NCBI RefSeq assembly: GCF_949628265.1
Contig: NC_088787.1
Location: forward strand, 36,630,844 to 36,694,843
Reading direction: 5' to 3'
DNA from: Cloeon dipterum
Taxonomy: Eukaryota; Arthropoda; Insecta; Ephemeroptera; Baetidae
DNA: 64,000 nucleotides
In this document: in pieces, positions 30,791-42,139 of the stretch
Layout: every line of letters starts with the position of its first letter
How positions within the stretch are numbered: position 1 is the first letter of the stretch
Notes under the pieces: model-generated
Database searches by the model: none
What the model was told of the DNA's origin: nothing
The model's input: the letters and a program-made list of their open reading frames with translations, nothing else
Translations under genes and position numbers: made by a program

Positions 30791-30849
30791 CTCGCCCGTG
30801 GCAGCCTGCGATTACATCTCAAACGATGCTTTCGAGGGTGATACGTGAG

Positions 30850-31680
30850 TAGTTCGGGATGGAATAAAGTATTCAATTTTTTCATAAATAGTAACATTAA
30901 TATTAGAATATCAGGAATATAGAAATTTCAATTTCAATCGAAAACAAATTTTTTTAGATTTAGGAAACTTTTGAAGCTGTCCAACATTATAATAAAGGTT
31001 AAAAAATGTTAAATTTGCTCTGCAAAATATAGAAAATAATATTTTCTAAATATACTTATATTTTAAAACATCTGTTAGCGTGCTCTGATTTTAATAATTT
31101 GATAACCCTACCCATAATAATAATAATATTCTTTATTTATTGAAGTTAGAATGAAACTTAAAATCCCGGACATTCGAGCTTCTCGAGTGATGAGTGGTTG
31201 GCGAGGGAGGCGGACAGCGTCAATTTCGATGACGGGCGGCTCATCGCGTTGTCAGTCTTAGCCTTAAAATATTAAAAAACACAATTTTATTCCATTCTTT
31301 GAACATTGACAAAAGTTATACATTTATTCTGCATTAAACTTCTTATTTTAGTGTAAAAAAGTATGAAATAATCGAAAATTTTGACTCACGGCTGCGTTGA
31401 AAATGTGTATTCAGGCAAGCGGAGGTGTCCATGCTGAGTTACAGGACACAGACAGGCTCCCTGGTCCTCGATCGTCCTTCTGAAGGTTGAAAAGGGTCCA
31501 GGAAGTGTGCTCGACGTGTTGGTTGACGAAAAGTTGACACCATTCGTTTAGATCTCTGGCCGCTCATGACGATGCTAGTCTCGAAATCAACCTAAAATTA
31601 AATGCACGCCCTATAAAAATTCCTCAACGTGAAGTTTTTCTAAAAAAAGCCCGATGAAAACTTAAAGTTTGACACCAAAA
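30850..31680. other. Gene-free interior of element 1
   Basis: AT-rich, with no convincing coding sequence. A GC-richer patch at 31160-31250 and another at 31405-31560 have no recognisable content. Confidence 0.4.
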
Positions 31681-31990
31681 AGCGTGTTCAACTTTGCAAA
31701 ACATATTCGCTTGAGCCGCCTAACTCACCTTTTGTGACTGCTTGGTGCAAAATCCAGGTGCTAACGGCAGGATGACCTGACGTCTGTTAGCTGCTGCAAT
31801 TTCGGAACGCCACACGACCTAACCGTCACTTTTTAAAGCGCTAAAACTGTTCTATCCTTTGAAAACAAAACGTTCACACAATAAAACATGGCCGCGCAAC
31901 TTCTGACTCTGGCTCGCTCAGCTCGCTGTATCGTCGGTGCTGCCGCCTGGTGGCCGCGCGCTTGAATGTGTGAAACCGCGCGCGTCAAAT
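31680..31990 (-). promoter_or_regulatory. Promoter and exon-like segment of element 1
   Basis: On the minus strand a GC-rich stretch (GCGCGCGG, CGGCAGCAC) is followed by an open stretch AAANRRQVILPLAPGFC ending in AAAAG before GTGAGT (donor at 31728). The same order, a GC-rich segment with GCAGCAGC then a short exon with a donor, occurs in elements 2 and 3. Confidence 0.35.
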
Positions 31991-32119
31991 TTTACGAAGT
32001 CCACATCGATAAGTGGTTTGCTTGCAAGTGGGCCAGAAAATTAAAAATTTCGAAAAATTGTTACGGATGAGCGCGAATTATACATTTTTACAACTTTTGA
32101 GGCCAGTTTTCATTTTGGT

Positions 32120-32180
32120 GTCTGACATCATAGTGATGTCAAACCAGCATCACAGTAATGTCAGTCAGATGTCAGAAATT
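32120..32180. repeat. Right subterminal array of element 1
   Basis: GACATCA, TGATGTC, CATCACAGTAATGTC and GATGTCA follow within 60 bp, matching the left array. Confidence 0.7.
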
Positions 32181-32239
32181 GATTTTTCAAAATTATTGAT
32201 TGTGCCCTGAAATCTTGCTTCATCCCGGGCTAGAATTGC

Positions 32240-32616
32240 CAACGGGTTACTGCTTGCTCAAATTTTTCTCCTTCCAGTGAGCGCCCCAAAGCGTCTCATG
32301 GAATAGCTTTTGTAACCGGTTCTTGCAGGTTTGTGGCACACACAGTCGGTCGGATCAGCGTCCCCAAAGGTATAGTAAGCCTCTCTGATCCAGGAAGTAT
32401 TTTCCGTCATCTTTTTCTGGCGTTTTCTCTACTATCTGGCTCCCTCCATTTAATACATTCTTGATCCTTCATTTGTTCGTCCTTTATTTGCTGGTTGACG
32501 AGCTGAGGTGGCAGGCCGATGATCAAAATTTGGATGTTGTTTTCAGGAGTGATGGTCATATGAGAGATTGTATTATTAAAATTTAGAGGATTGACTACGC
32601 CGCAAGGCACCTCCAC
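32240..32616 (-). pseudogene. Gypsy-type pol fragment: region before and at the integrase zinc finger
   Basis: Minus strand. 32616-32407 ends with LVNQQIKDEQMKDQECIKW, like the segment between RNase H and integrase in Ty3/gypsy polyproteins. After a one-frame shift it reads GKYFLDQRGLLYLWGR, a TGA, then DRLCVPQTCKNRLQKLFHET and LWGAHWKEK. This fits the H2C2 integrase start pattern (d.G.Ly...RL.vP......l...H....GaH...k). It is cut off at element 1. One frameshift and two stops make it dead. Confidence 0.55.
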
Positions 32617-32757
32617 TCTACGCCGCGTACTCCCCTATCACAAGAATAGAGAGTTCGGTCGCTTCAGGTTCGCCGACAAATATTTAAAATACCATCCACG
32701 CTCTTGACATTCTGACGTAGCTACAAGAGCCCAGTAGGTGATAATTTTCCTGTTAAG

Positions 32758-33712
32758 ATGGAAGCGGCATTAATGGAAGGCGACGAAGAAGCCGTTCTCC
32801 AACTCCACCCTGGAGTTGGGGACCTTCCCCAAGAACCGGACAGACAGCCCTCAATTGCCGAACTCACCCATCAGCTAAAGGATGCGGACGAAGCAAGGAA
32901 TCGTCTGAAGGCGCAGCTGGAAAGACGCGCGAGGGTTGCCCAGTCAGCAGCCAAGGCAGCAGAACCGCAGAAGATACGCTTACGGGAAGGCGAGCAACGA
33001 CAGACGGCGATGGCAGCGAAACGGGACCGAGTAACCGAATCAACCCAGAGTAAGCATATGCAATTAGTTTGGACAATCTACAAGGTCTCGTAGTATGTTT
33101 CCTTAGAAACGCCGCCGAAACAAGTTCAGTGAGCTCCTCCAGGAGAAAGGGATCCGGCCATCAAAAGATCTCGTACCATGCCCACCAAGCCAGGAATGCA
33201 GAGGCCTCCACCGACTGTGACGGTAACCCCAGTAGACCGCCAGGGGCAGAAGCCGAAGGAAGCCGCCAGTAGCAGCAAGCCGCCAGTTCCACCGCTCCCT
33301 GACCTGAGGAGCGTCCTAAGCCGCCCTCCCCAGCCGTTGCCTGAGACCAGGCCCTGCCTCCAGCCTTCATCACCAGCTGACCCACGCCACCCGATAACGC
33401 CCTTGCCTCCGCCTGCCGCACTACCCAGACAGGCTCCGATGGCGGCCCTATTCGACCTGGTTCCCTCGAGGTCGTCCTCCGATTCCTCTTTGGGCAGAGA
33501 CGAGCTTGAGGGCGTCATACGGCAAATCGTCACTGGGCTCAGGCAGATGCCTACCGCCGAGGACGTAAGGGCCCTGACCGGAGAAGTGGCCCGGCTGCGC
33601 AACTGCCTGGAAACCAACAGAGGCGCACAAAGGATCTCGCTGACCGAAGCCGTCCTATGCATCGGTGATCGTATGGCTAGAAGGACCCGGGACGAGCCAC
33701 GGGAGAGTGCAC
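32758..33712 (+). pseudogene. Gag-like or ORF1-like gene, 5' part, interrupted by the hAT insertion
   Basis: Starts at ATG 32758. Exon 1 (32758-33049) encodes a helical, probably coiled-coil stretch (HQLKDADEARNRLKAQLERR). Intron 33050-33106 (GTAAGC...TTCCTTAG, 57 bp) joins in phase 1 to exon 2. Exon 2 carries one TGA at 33130-33132 and then continues in frame through a Pro-rich linker (PPTVTVTPVDRQ, KPPVPPLPDLRS) to a helical end (DELEGVIRQIVTGLRQM, LTGEVARLRNCLE). The order coiled coil, Pro-rich linker, helical domain is typical of retroelement ORF1 or Gag proteins, but I recognise no specific family. At GAGTGCAC (33705-33712) the hAT has inserted; the last codons are at 42140-42183. Confidence 0.5.
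33705..33712. repeat. hAT target-site duplication, left copy (GAGTGCAC)
   Basis: GAGTGCAC here and at 42132-42139 are identical 8-mers. The left copy is followed by TA, the first two bases of the hAT terminal repeat. Confidence 0.85.
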
Positions 33713-33739
33713 TACCCACCGAGAAAAATGTCAACCAAA

Positions 33740-34220
33740 AGGTGCCCATTGGGTGCCCGCGTTCGGTCACCCGGCTACCCCCCGTGGGCACCCAGATGGG
33801 CACCCATTGGTTATACCGCATGTCCAACCCTTCGGGCACCCGCGAGTGGTCATGCCCAGAATTCGGTCACCAAATGGGCACCCATTAAATGACCTTTCAT
33901 AGAATCTCCTTATATTTACATTTAAAGTATACCTGAATTCAGGGAGCGTAATAAATGAGAGGCCGAGAATGTTCGTTGACCAAAAGCTAACCATCGGGTG
34001 CCCGGCTGAGGTTACCACCAGTGGGCAGCCAATGGTTACCTTTTGGCCACCTTTTATCTAGGGCTGTCAGGTGGCACTGGTGGCAGGTCACTTGACTTTG
34101 TCCATTAAAAAAGATAAATTTCAGCATAGCGCAAAATGACAGCCCGAGGTAAGAGGTAGCCAAAAGGTAACCATTGGGTGCCCGCTTGGGGTTACCCTCA
34201 GTGGGCAGCCAGATGGGCAG
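33740..34220. repeat. Left subterminal array of element 2
   Basis: Words such as GGTGCCCATTGGGTGCCC, GTGGGCACCCAGATGGGCA and GGTAACCATTGGGTGCCC recur, mixed with GGTTACC and TGGGCAGCC, in both orientations. Confidence 0.75.
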
Positions 34221-34344
34221 CACTTTTATTTGTTATTTCAATACAGCAAAGTAAAAATCACAAAATTAAACATTTTATAAATCAATGACCATCCATTCCC
34301 TAATATTACAATTTCTTAAAAATCCCCGGAACATGAATTCAGAA

Positions 34345-35490
34345 ATTGAAAGGCGAAGTGTAACTCTTGACTGCGTTGTGGTATCACCTTGAAATATTTA
34401 CTGTCCAACCTTGTTTTCGATCCTGAACAAATTTTCAGTTTTCAAAACATTTGCAGGTTGTAGGTCAAGGTCACCTTTCGCGACCTTTTTCGAAAATTCA
34501 AAATTAAGGGATGATAGAACCCTTAGATTTTTTGGGGTTCATGGCTGAAATGTAGCCCTTGAAATTCTGCTCAAGCTCACCAAGTTTCAAAGGTGCAATT
34601 TTAATTGAAGTTTAATAACCAGCTCGAGGCCGCTCGATCGAGTACGGCCTTTAGTCTTCGAGTTCGCCTATCATTCGTCAAGACTATTTTTACATTTTCC
34701 ATTAGATTAGACACAACAAGAGGGCCCAGGGTAGACATATTAAGGTTGAAATCGACCTTCAGGGTCTGTACCTGACGAGACCCTGAGATAAAAATTTAAA
34801 AAAACTCAATTTCATCAAACTTAGTGTCTTTCTATAGGCTCTGCAGCTCTAATATAAAGCCAAAACTGCTGATTTTCAATTTTAACAACATTTAACATCA
34901 CGTCAGGATTAATGGCTTCCACAATTATTTCAAGAACCGGTTTCAGGATTGTCATTCGGCAGTTTAGGCTCTATATTTGAGCTGTGCAGCGGCGAAAACC
35001 TATTAAAAGACACCATTCTTGATGAAATTGGACATTTTCTAAATTATTATCTCAGGGTCTCGTCAGGGTCAGACCCTGAAGGTCGATTTTGACCTTACTA
35101 TGTCAAATCTTGGTCCTCTTGTTGTGCCTAATCAAATGGAATGGGTAAAAATATTATCGACAAATGATAGGCGAACTCGCCGACTAACGAGCATGCTCGA
35201 TCGAGCGGCATCAAGCCTAAATTAAACTTTCTTTAACAAATTATAGCAAACTATTTTTGCACTTCTGAAACTTGGTGTGCTTGTTCAGATTTTCACGGGC
35301 TACATTTCAGGCTTGAACCCTGAAAAAATCTAAGGAGGCCACCATCCCTTAAGGTCGAGAAAGGTGACCTTGACCTTCAAATTGCAAATTTATGGAAAAA
35401 TAAGTTTTTCAGTATCGAAATCTGGGTTTGGCAGCGAAAATTCCAAGGTGATACCTCAATACAGTTAAGTTACATTCCACCTTTCAATAA
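34345..35490. repeat. Long imperfect inverted repeat (foldback), arms about 0.5 kb
   Basis: From the outside inward the arms match: ATTGAAAGGCGAAGTGTAAC against the complement of 35470-35490; GGTCAAGGTCACCTTTC; CCGCTCGATCGAG; GTTCGCCTATCAT; CACAACAAGAGG; CGACCTTCAGGGTCTG; and GACGAGACCCTGAGAT. The centre is near 34920, with a spacer of about 90 bp. The arms differ at many positions and by indels, so the structure is old. Confidence 0.85.
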
Positions 35491-36780
35491 CACAATAAGC
35501 AAAAACAAATAAATAATAAATAATGTAAACAAAAATTTTTCAAACCCATAGAATCGCGTACAATAGACTTTGAAGAACTGCACACTTAAAAGTTAATAAA
35601 ACCTAATAATTTAAACTATAATAACACATTAATTTATGAGGTGATGCAGCAACAAAGCAAAAATAATGTTGGATGATTATATAAATTGTACGAGTTCACC
35701 AGAAGTTGTGAATTCCCCTTGGCTGCCAGCTGTTACTTTTGATTTTAATAAGATTCCTGATGCTGCGCATTCAACCCTTAAAATAATTCTATTTGATGTG
35801 CTGGAAACCAAAACCGTCCATCGTCTAAACCTGATTGTATATATATTTTCAATCTGCTGATGGTTCTAGGGTAATTGGTTGAACTGGTTATGGTTCTCAG
35901 CACATTAAAATTAATGATTTTTAGTCAAGAAGGCACGGTAACAGTATTTAAAAAAACCACAGTGCAATTAAAATCAGTATGTGGTGGCTCATATGTTGTT
36001 TTTGATTTCAAAACTTTAAGGCTTTTGCAATTTTTAACTTTAAACCCACGATGATTATCTGACAATAAGTAATTGATTTTAAAATTTAGTTGCCACAATA
36101 GTTAACTGTCTTGGAAATTATACTAAAATCTACTTCAAGAGGAAGCCAACTTGAACTAAAAAATATGCCGCAATTCCAAACTAAATCACAAAACACAAAA
36201 ATAGTTATGGGATAATATTATAGTTGTTACAAACATAACAATAGAAAATTGAAGTATTTAAGCAGCAAATTGAACTTTGTAAAAATTAATTTTCAAGGTA
36301 TAAACACAAAATTTATCATCAAAAATAGCCATTAAACATACAAAGATTACCACAAATTAACCCTATACCAATGTCGTCCAGCGCGCTTCCTGCCAAAACA
36401 TGTGGGTTCGTTGCTTTTCATCTCTGCAGGAGTTCATAGTCCCAGCGCATTCCACGTCGGTAGCAAAAGCAAATCGAACCAACAGCACACAACTCTACAA
36501 AATAAAATAAAAAGTAACAATTTTCTACTCATTAATTTTGCCATGTATTCAACTACATACCTGGATAATATGCGGGCGATGTTTAGTTAAGTTTTCCAGG
36601 CTTATAACCGGATGGCCATCGTGTACAGGCAGCTATTCCCAACAAGGACATCAGGGCGGGATGCGGTAGAAGCCTGCTGACACACAGGATTGATTAAAAA
36701 GCAATTTAAAATGAATATTTTGAAGTCAGTGTCCGCTCGCGTATTTTTGTAGCCCCCAACCTAAGTAAATTCAATGATAC
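35490..36780. other. AT-rich interior of element 2
   Basis: About 1.3 kb with no convincing gene. One possible minus-strand exon at about 36600-36683 follows GTGTGTCAG, but it cannot be connected to anything with confidence. Confidence 0.35.
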
Positions 36781-36786
36781 CCTTAC

Positions 36787-37090
36787 CTTTCGGAATATCA
36801 GGAACATCGACCATCCGTCCAAGTATCTGTTGATGTTGTCGATTTGCCGAAATGCAACCGAAATCAGGGCGAAATAATCGGCTAACAATGATGATGCAAT
36901 CGCAGCGCGTCTCAACCGTCATGCTTGTTTACAGTCAGTCAGTAACTGAGCCAGATCAGCCAGATCAGCCATAGGCAGCCGGCAGCAGCAGCTGGTGCTG
37001 CTGCCGACAGTGGCGCCACACGCGCGGTTGACGAGTGTTACATAGAAACGCGCGCGATAATGCTGAGCATGAATAAGTGCTCAAAACGAG
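36787..37090 (-). promoter_or_regulatory. Promoter and first-exon-like segment of element 2
   Basis: Minus strand: a GC-rich stretch (CGCGCGCG, GGCAGCAGCACCAGC) followed by ATG at 36922 and 45 codons (including FGCISANRQHQQILGRMVDV) ending in GAAAG before GTAAGG (donor at 36786). It parallels the segments in elements 1 and 3. No domain is recognised. Confidence 0.35.
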
Positions 37091-37689
37091 TTAATTTAAA
37101 GAGTTTGAAATGCTAATTAGTGTTATAACCAAATAAATTTCTAAAAAATAATTTCTACGAAACATGAACTCAAGAATTTACGGTGGTTATTTTAGGTTGC
37201 TCATTGGTTGCCCATTGGTTAACCCATTTTGGTTATCAAAGTTTTTTTATTTATTTGTGTAATTTTACTACTTTTACAAAAATATTTTCCAAAATAAGTT
37301 AAAACTTTTGTGGTGACGAAAAACTGACAAAATTTGAGGGTAAAAAAGCAAGTAAAGGAAAAAAGTGCCCGCGCATTGGTTAACCATTGGGTAACCAAAA
37401 GTTGCCCCTTTTAAGCAATCATATATTAAAATGCATAAAAAATTTATTTTTCATTCCTAACAATAACCAAAACAATATTTTTTTTCTGTGCCCAAAATTT
37501 TACGAACACAGTTCATGATCCGGTCACACCGCAGTTATCCGATCCGAGCTACCCGAAAGCTGCCCGATGGTTGCCCACGACTGGGCACTGGCAATTTTAG
37601 GTGATCCCAGCCAAATATAAAAAATTCCAACGAAGCCAGGTTCAGGGTCATGCCTGAAATGCAAAACCACTCTTAGTTTAATTTTTTGG

Positions 37690-38410
37690 TGACCGCAAGT
37701 GACCATGGTTAACCGCCTGCCCACTCCGAGTATCCGAAAGGTGCCCGATGGGTGCCCAAGACTGGGCACGGGCAATTTCGGTGATCCGAGCCAAATTTCG
37801 AAAAAAATCCGATGAAACATGATTCAGGATCATGCCTGAAATGCAAAATCACCCTTAATTTTAATTTTGTTAGGTGACCGCAAGTAACCCCCTGCCCGCT
37901 CCAGGTAACCGAAAGGTGCCCATCGGGTGCCCAAGACTGGGCACTCAAAATTTGCATGATCCAAGCCAAATTTAAAAAAAATCCAATGAAACATGAATCA
38001 GGATCATGCCTGAAATGCAAAATCACTCTTAGTTTTAATTTTGTTAGGTGACCGCAAGTAACCCCCTGCCCACTCCGAGTATCCGAAAGGTGCCCGATGG
38101 GTGCCCAAGACTGGGCAGTGGCAATTTCGGTGATCCAAGCCAAATTTAGACAAAAATTTAATGAATCATGATTCAGGATCATGCCTGAAATGCAAAATCA
38201 CCCTTAGTTTTAATTTTGTTAGGTGACCGCAAGTGACCCCCTGCCCGCTCCGGGTAACCGAAAGGTGCCCATCGGGTGCCCAAGACTGGGCACTCAAAAT
38301 TTGCATGATCCAAGCAAAATTTCAAAAAAATTCCAATGAAACATGAATCAGGATCATGCCTGAAACACAAAACCACACTTTGCTCAACTTTCGTCAGGTG
38401 ACCGAAAAGT
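37690..38410. repeat. Tandem repeats of about 174 bp in the right part of element 2
   Basis: GGTGACCGCAAGT or close variants recur near 37690, 37875, 38048, 38223 and 38398. Each unit contains GGTGCCCATCGGGTGCCC-type words, a conserved AGGATCATGCCTGAAATGCA, and an A-rich part. Minus-strand open frames here follow from the repeat. Confidence 0.85.
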
Positions 38411-38440
38411 GACCGCGGTTACCCCTCTGCTCGCTGGGTA

Positions 38441-41400
38441 GAGCGTATTCCAAGACAGGAAATGGAAACAGGAAACAAGAATTCCTGCTTTTTCCTGGAA
38501 TTCCGGCAGGACAGGAAAATATTTTCCAAGAACAGGACAAGACAGGAAATTTTATTCCTAACAATTCCATTCTTGTTTTATTAATTTTATCACATTTTAA
38601 TAGGAATAAAATATTCGTTTGAAGACAACATTAAATTTTAATATTTGTAATACTGTTTATTGACGTAATATACTTTCTTTCGTGTGCCCACGCCCAATAC
38701 CCACTCCACTCCATATCCAACCAAAGTTCCCGCCAAATCTACGCTCTTAGTTAGCTAACTACACGCCCACTCGAGATACATTCACGCACTATACATACAT
38801 ACAAATTTAAATAGCAACTAACAAAATGTGTTTTACATCGGCCGGCCGCTCTATCTGCCTTATTCCCATGCCTCATTAAATACATAATGCAATTTCATTA
38901 ACTTTCTTCTGTCTACGTCAACGAGTTCAACGACTCTTCTTCTACACTTAAGTTCAAATATCTAGTGTTTTCTTTTTGAACGAAACAAGACCATGGACCT
39001 GCTGGACAACAATTGGGATTTAGAGTTTGACCCTGATGAAGATGACCCTGGACCTGGACTGAATGAGCTTGGCGCTTCAGCGGCTGAAGGAAGGATCGCT
39101 GTTTCTGATGCTGGAACGTCTGGATTAAATCAGCAGGCTACTTCAGTTACAGCACCAATAACTGTTGACAAGTCACATTTGCAGAATATTTTACATGATG
39201 CGTCCAAATGCACGAGAGTGCACTTCGTCGGCCCTAAAAAGGGTGAAGGCAAATCAGCTGCTGCCTATTTTGATAGGCTATGTGCTTATGGAAAAGCAAC
39301 GAACTTTATTGTCTGCCGTCAGTGCGAAACATTGCTGAGATTTAACGCTACGGAAGGACCATCTGGCATGATCAGACACTGGAAAACCTGCTCTAAAATC
39401 AAAACTGGACCTGGTGTCACATTGCAAGGAGTAAAAACAGGTCCTCGAGGGATTCAAATGAAGTTAGCAACCCAAAGGAAGGTACCAAGGAAGGTTAGTT
39501 TTATTATTTTAGATTTATATTTATATTATATTTACCATCACTCAGATCAATACAAAATTTTAAATAAAAATGATTAAAATATTTAATTTGCCACACGTTG
39601 TTTAACATAATCATCTTAATGCATTATATATAATATATAGGTAAAATCTGAGGTCACAAAAGTCATAGCAGAAATGTGCAGCTCGGATCTACGTCCATTC
39701 AATATTGTTGAGGGAGCTGGATTCCGCACTTTTTGCCAAAAGTTGATTGATACTGGTGCAAATTTTGGGAAAGTAGAAGTAGACGAAGTTGTCCCGAAAA
39801 AAAATGCGGTGGCTGCGCATATTGAGAAAATCATTTTGGTCGTGGAGGAGCACATCACAGAAGCATTTGGGCAGGCAAGACATTCTTTAAATACAAGTTT
39901 TAAGAAAAATATGTAACATTTTTGTGTGATGATGATGATATAATTTTGTTTATTTGTCTTTGCAGAAATATAGACCCCTTGCCTTTACAGTGGACGCCTG
40001 GACCCAAAAATTTAAAAATGAGTCCTGTTTGGGAGTAACTGCTCATCAACTGAAGCTGTCAAAAGTAGAATCAACAGGACAACCCACCATTGTCCTTGAG
40101 GACCAGGTTTTAGGGAACAACCCCTTCCCACCCCCCCACAATCAGGAAACCATTTTCAATGAGTTTGAAGCTGTCACGCTGGTAAAATCATATTGTAATG
40201 CATTGATTAAAGTCGCACCTAAATTAATCTAAATTTTAGAAATACGGCAACATGACGACCAGTTGTGTTGTCGTAACTGACAATGACGCTGCTACGAAAG
40301 CTGCGTTTAACAAACAAAGCCACTTAACATGGTTATCGTGCGCAGTTCATGACGCTAACTTGGCTGTGAAGCAAACTCTGCACAGTGTTGCACTTCCAAA
40401 TGAAATTAAAATTGCCATCGAGGCATGCAAAGAAATCGTGAGATATGTTAAAAAGGCCCAGTAAGTAATTATTTTATAGTGTATGCGATATGTTTTGCTA
40501 AATTATATTTCATTCAAGGTTGAACAGCAAACTTCTTGAGTTAGGAAAGAAGTCTTTGAAACAAGAATGTGAGACCCGCTTTAACAGCCTATGGAACATG
40601 GTTAGATCTGTTATCGACGCCATGGCTGCATTGCCAGAAGTTCTTCCAATAGAGCGCCGAGGAGGCCTTCCTAAACTTACCAAGCCATCATTTACAGAGC
40701 TGATATCTATTCTCTCACATTTTGACGCCCTAACTAGAGAATTGAGTGCCTCAAAAGTGCCCACATTATTTCTAAAGCCACTGTGGAAGAAAGAGTTGAT
40801 GAAACTCTTAAACGAAAAGTCAAAGGATAGATCGATTTCTGCTGCTGGTCAGAAGGTACATTTTATTTTCCATCTCAAATTGTTTTATTATGCCATGTTG
40901 ATGAATTAAGGTGGCCAGTATGCTCATGGACAGTGTTGAGAGCAAAGTACAACTTCAAACTCTGCATTTTTGTGCGACAATTTTGCACCCGCAGTTAAAA
41001 TACTTTGTGCAAAGAGAATACGGAGCAGAGTGCCACAATGAAGCGGCAGATTTCCTTGAGTCAAAAATGATGCCAGACTGCGCTCAGCATTTTCAAGATC
41101 TGCTAGGTATATATTAAATTTTTTTTACTGTATAATTAATCAATAACACAACGATGTATTCCAAATAGGTGATGGCATAGAGGACTGCCAGCGACAGCCA
41201 AACAACCTATTAGGAAATTCCTCATCCGAGCAGCAGATCCCGATGAGCCATGTTAATATTTGGGATAGAATCCAATCATACGGTTGTGGCAGTTCCAGCA
41301 GCGGCCTTTCTGAGGATTTTACTGCATTTACCTCCCACGCTGAAGAACTGGCATCGTGGATGTGTGTACCAGAGAGAAAATTGGAGGGCAAAAGTATCCT

Positions 41401-42131
41401 GAATTATTGGAGGGAACAAAAACACCATCCAATTTTGGCTGCCACAGCACTTTTCATCCACAGTATTCCGTGTTCCTCAATCCCATCCGAAAGGCTGTTT
41501 TCCGTATCAGGTAAATGTTAACTATATTCAATTTTAGTTTCAAAATTAGAATTACTTCATAAATAAATTTTAAATTTCAGGCAGAATTACAGCAGATCCA
41601 AGAAGATCGTCCCTCAGTGCAGACAAACTAAGCAAGTTGTGTGTGATCAACAGTTTCAAGAAAAATGGGGGGAAAATCGAGTGACTTGTGAAAGTGACAA
41701 TTATAAGGAACACTGAGTAGATAAAAAAGTGGATTCGTATGTTGGAAGTTAAGTTCAATAAATGAAAACTGAAAATGAGTTGATGTCTATTTATTTTCCA
41801 TATATTATGTTCAGCTTTTATAATTGAATGTAATTTTAAGTAAAACTTTCATATTAATATGTTTATGTTAAGCTTAAAAGGTGTTCACGTCACATCAAAC
41901 TCCACATCCAAAATATCTTTTACATTATATCTTAAAGATCATTTTCCTCGTAAAAAATATTAAGATTATTGCTAATTTGTTTTATCGATTTTAATTGCAT
42001 AAAAAAACAGGAAAAAACAGGAACAGGACAGGACAAGAAAATGTAATTGAACAGGAACAAGACAGGACAGGTAATTTTTTTTCCGGAACAGGACAAGACA
42101 GGAACAAAAAACCTTTCTTGAATACGCTCTA
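38441..42131 (+). mobile_element. hAT transposon (autonomous type), left end split by element 2
   Basis: The right end GAATACGCTCTA (42120-42131) is the inverse of TAGAGCGTATTC, whose TA lies at 33713-33714 or 38439-38440 and whose GAGCGTATTC starts at 38441. Flanking 8-mers GAGTGCAC are identical. Both subterminal regions (38450-38570 and 42003-42115) are packed with AACAGGACA and ACAGGAA words, probable transposase sites. Without the nested element the hAT is about 3.7 kb, a normal length for an autonomous member. Element 2 separates the two terminal bases from the rest, which should block mobility. Confidence 0.85.
38993..41683 (+). CDS. hAT transposase, eight exons, open throughout
   Basis: Exons: 38993-39494 (acidic N-terminus, then a BED-type finger with CRQC...HWKTC); 39641-39871; 39966-40181 (LAFTVDAW, first catalytic Asp); 40239-40460 (VVVTDNDAAT, second Asp; WLSCAVHDANLAVKQ, the hAT 'CxxHxLNL' region); 40519-40855 (ETRFNSLWNM, equal to 'TRWNS'); 40912-41105 (CATILHPQLKYF); 41169-41510 (ILNYWREQKHHPILAATALF, IPSERLFSVSG, the C-terminal dimerisation block with SER-FS-G); and 41580-41683 ending TGA. 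Most introns are GT-AG and short. The second to third junction keeps frame only with a GC donor (CAG before GCAAGA at about 39872). No stop or frameshift was found, so the protein could be functional. Expression is not known. Confidence 0.85.
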
Positions 42132-42139
42132 GAGTGCAC
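42132..42139. repeat. hAT target-site duplication, right copy (GAGTGCAC)
   Basis: Directly follows the right terminal repeat GAATACGCTCTA (42120-42131). An 8-bp duplication is the hallmark of hAT transposition. Confidence 0.85.

Larger units (their letters stand above)
29779..32229. mobile_element. Element 1: DNA transposon with GACATCA-type subterminal arrays
   Basis: A block bounded by short arrays of GACATCA and its complement TGATGTC, often as facing pairs (for example GACATCA-TAG-TGATGTC). The left end begins CCCAGGTAGCACAAAATG after the pogo transposase reading frame is lost. The proposed right end, read inward, begins CCCGGGATGAAGCAAG. The ends match only loosely and I see no target duplication, so the limits are less certain than for elements 2 and 3. 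Inside are a GC-rich minisatellite (29998-30790) and a promoter/exon-like segment (31680-31990). No transposase is encoded. Confidence 0.45.
33715..38438. mobile_element. Element 2: 4.7-kb DNA transposon, CCCA(C/G)CGAG ends, TA duplication, nested in hAT
   Basis: Left end CCCACCGAGAAAAATG at 33715; right end, read inward from 38438, CCCAGCGAGCAGAGG. TA precedes the left end (33713-33714) and follows the right end (38439-38440). TA are also the first two bases of the hAT terminal repeat, TAGAGCGTATTC, so the site of insertion is exact. Both subterminal regions are arrays of GGTGCCCATTGGGTGCCC-type words in both orientations. The interior holds a 1.15-kb inverted repeat (34345-35490), an AT-rich region and a promoter/exon-like segment (36787-37090, minus strand). 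No transposase is recognised, so it is probably non-autonomous. Confidence 0.75.

Noticed and set aside
30039..30848. 269-codon open frame and several minus-strand frames in the GC-rich repeat
   Set aside because: All follow from the GGTGGTGGCCGCC repeat, which lacks stops in several frames on both strands. No splice sites, start context or domain support a gene.
29779..32231. A target-site duplication for element 1 (AGAAT near both ends)
   Set aside because: AGAAT lies directly before the left end but is offset by two bases from the proposed right end, and the ends match poorly, so I do not claim it.
33715..34223. Open frames through the element 2 arrays on both strands as coding sequence
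   Set aside because: They are translations of short repeated words and end at the array borders. The upstream gene frame is foreign to them.
37524..38376. Minus-strand open frames of 65-157 codons in the 174-bp tandem units
   Set aside because: The same peptide recurs with the repeat unit; there is no start context or domain.
38431..38450. hAT left flank TCGCTGGG as the target duplication
   Set aside because: It does not match the right flank GAGTGCAC. The matching copy is at 33705-33712, because element 2 inserted two bases inside the hAT end.
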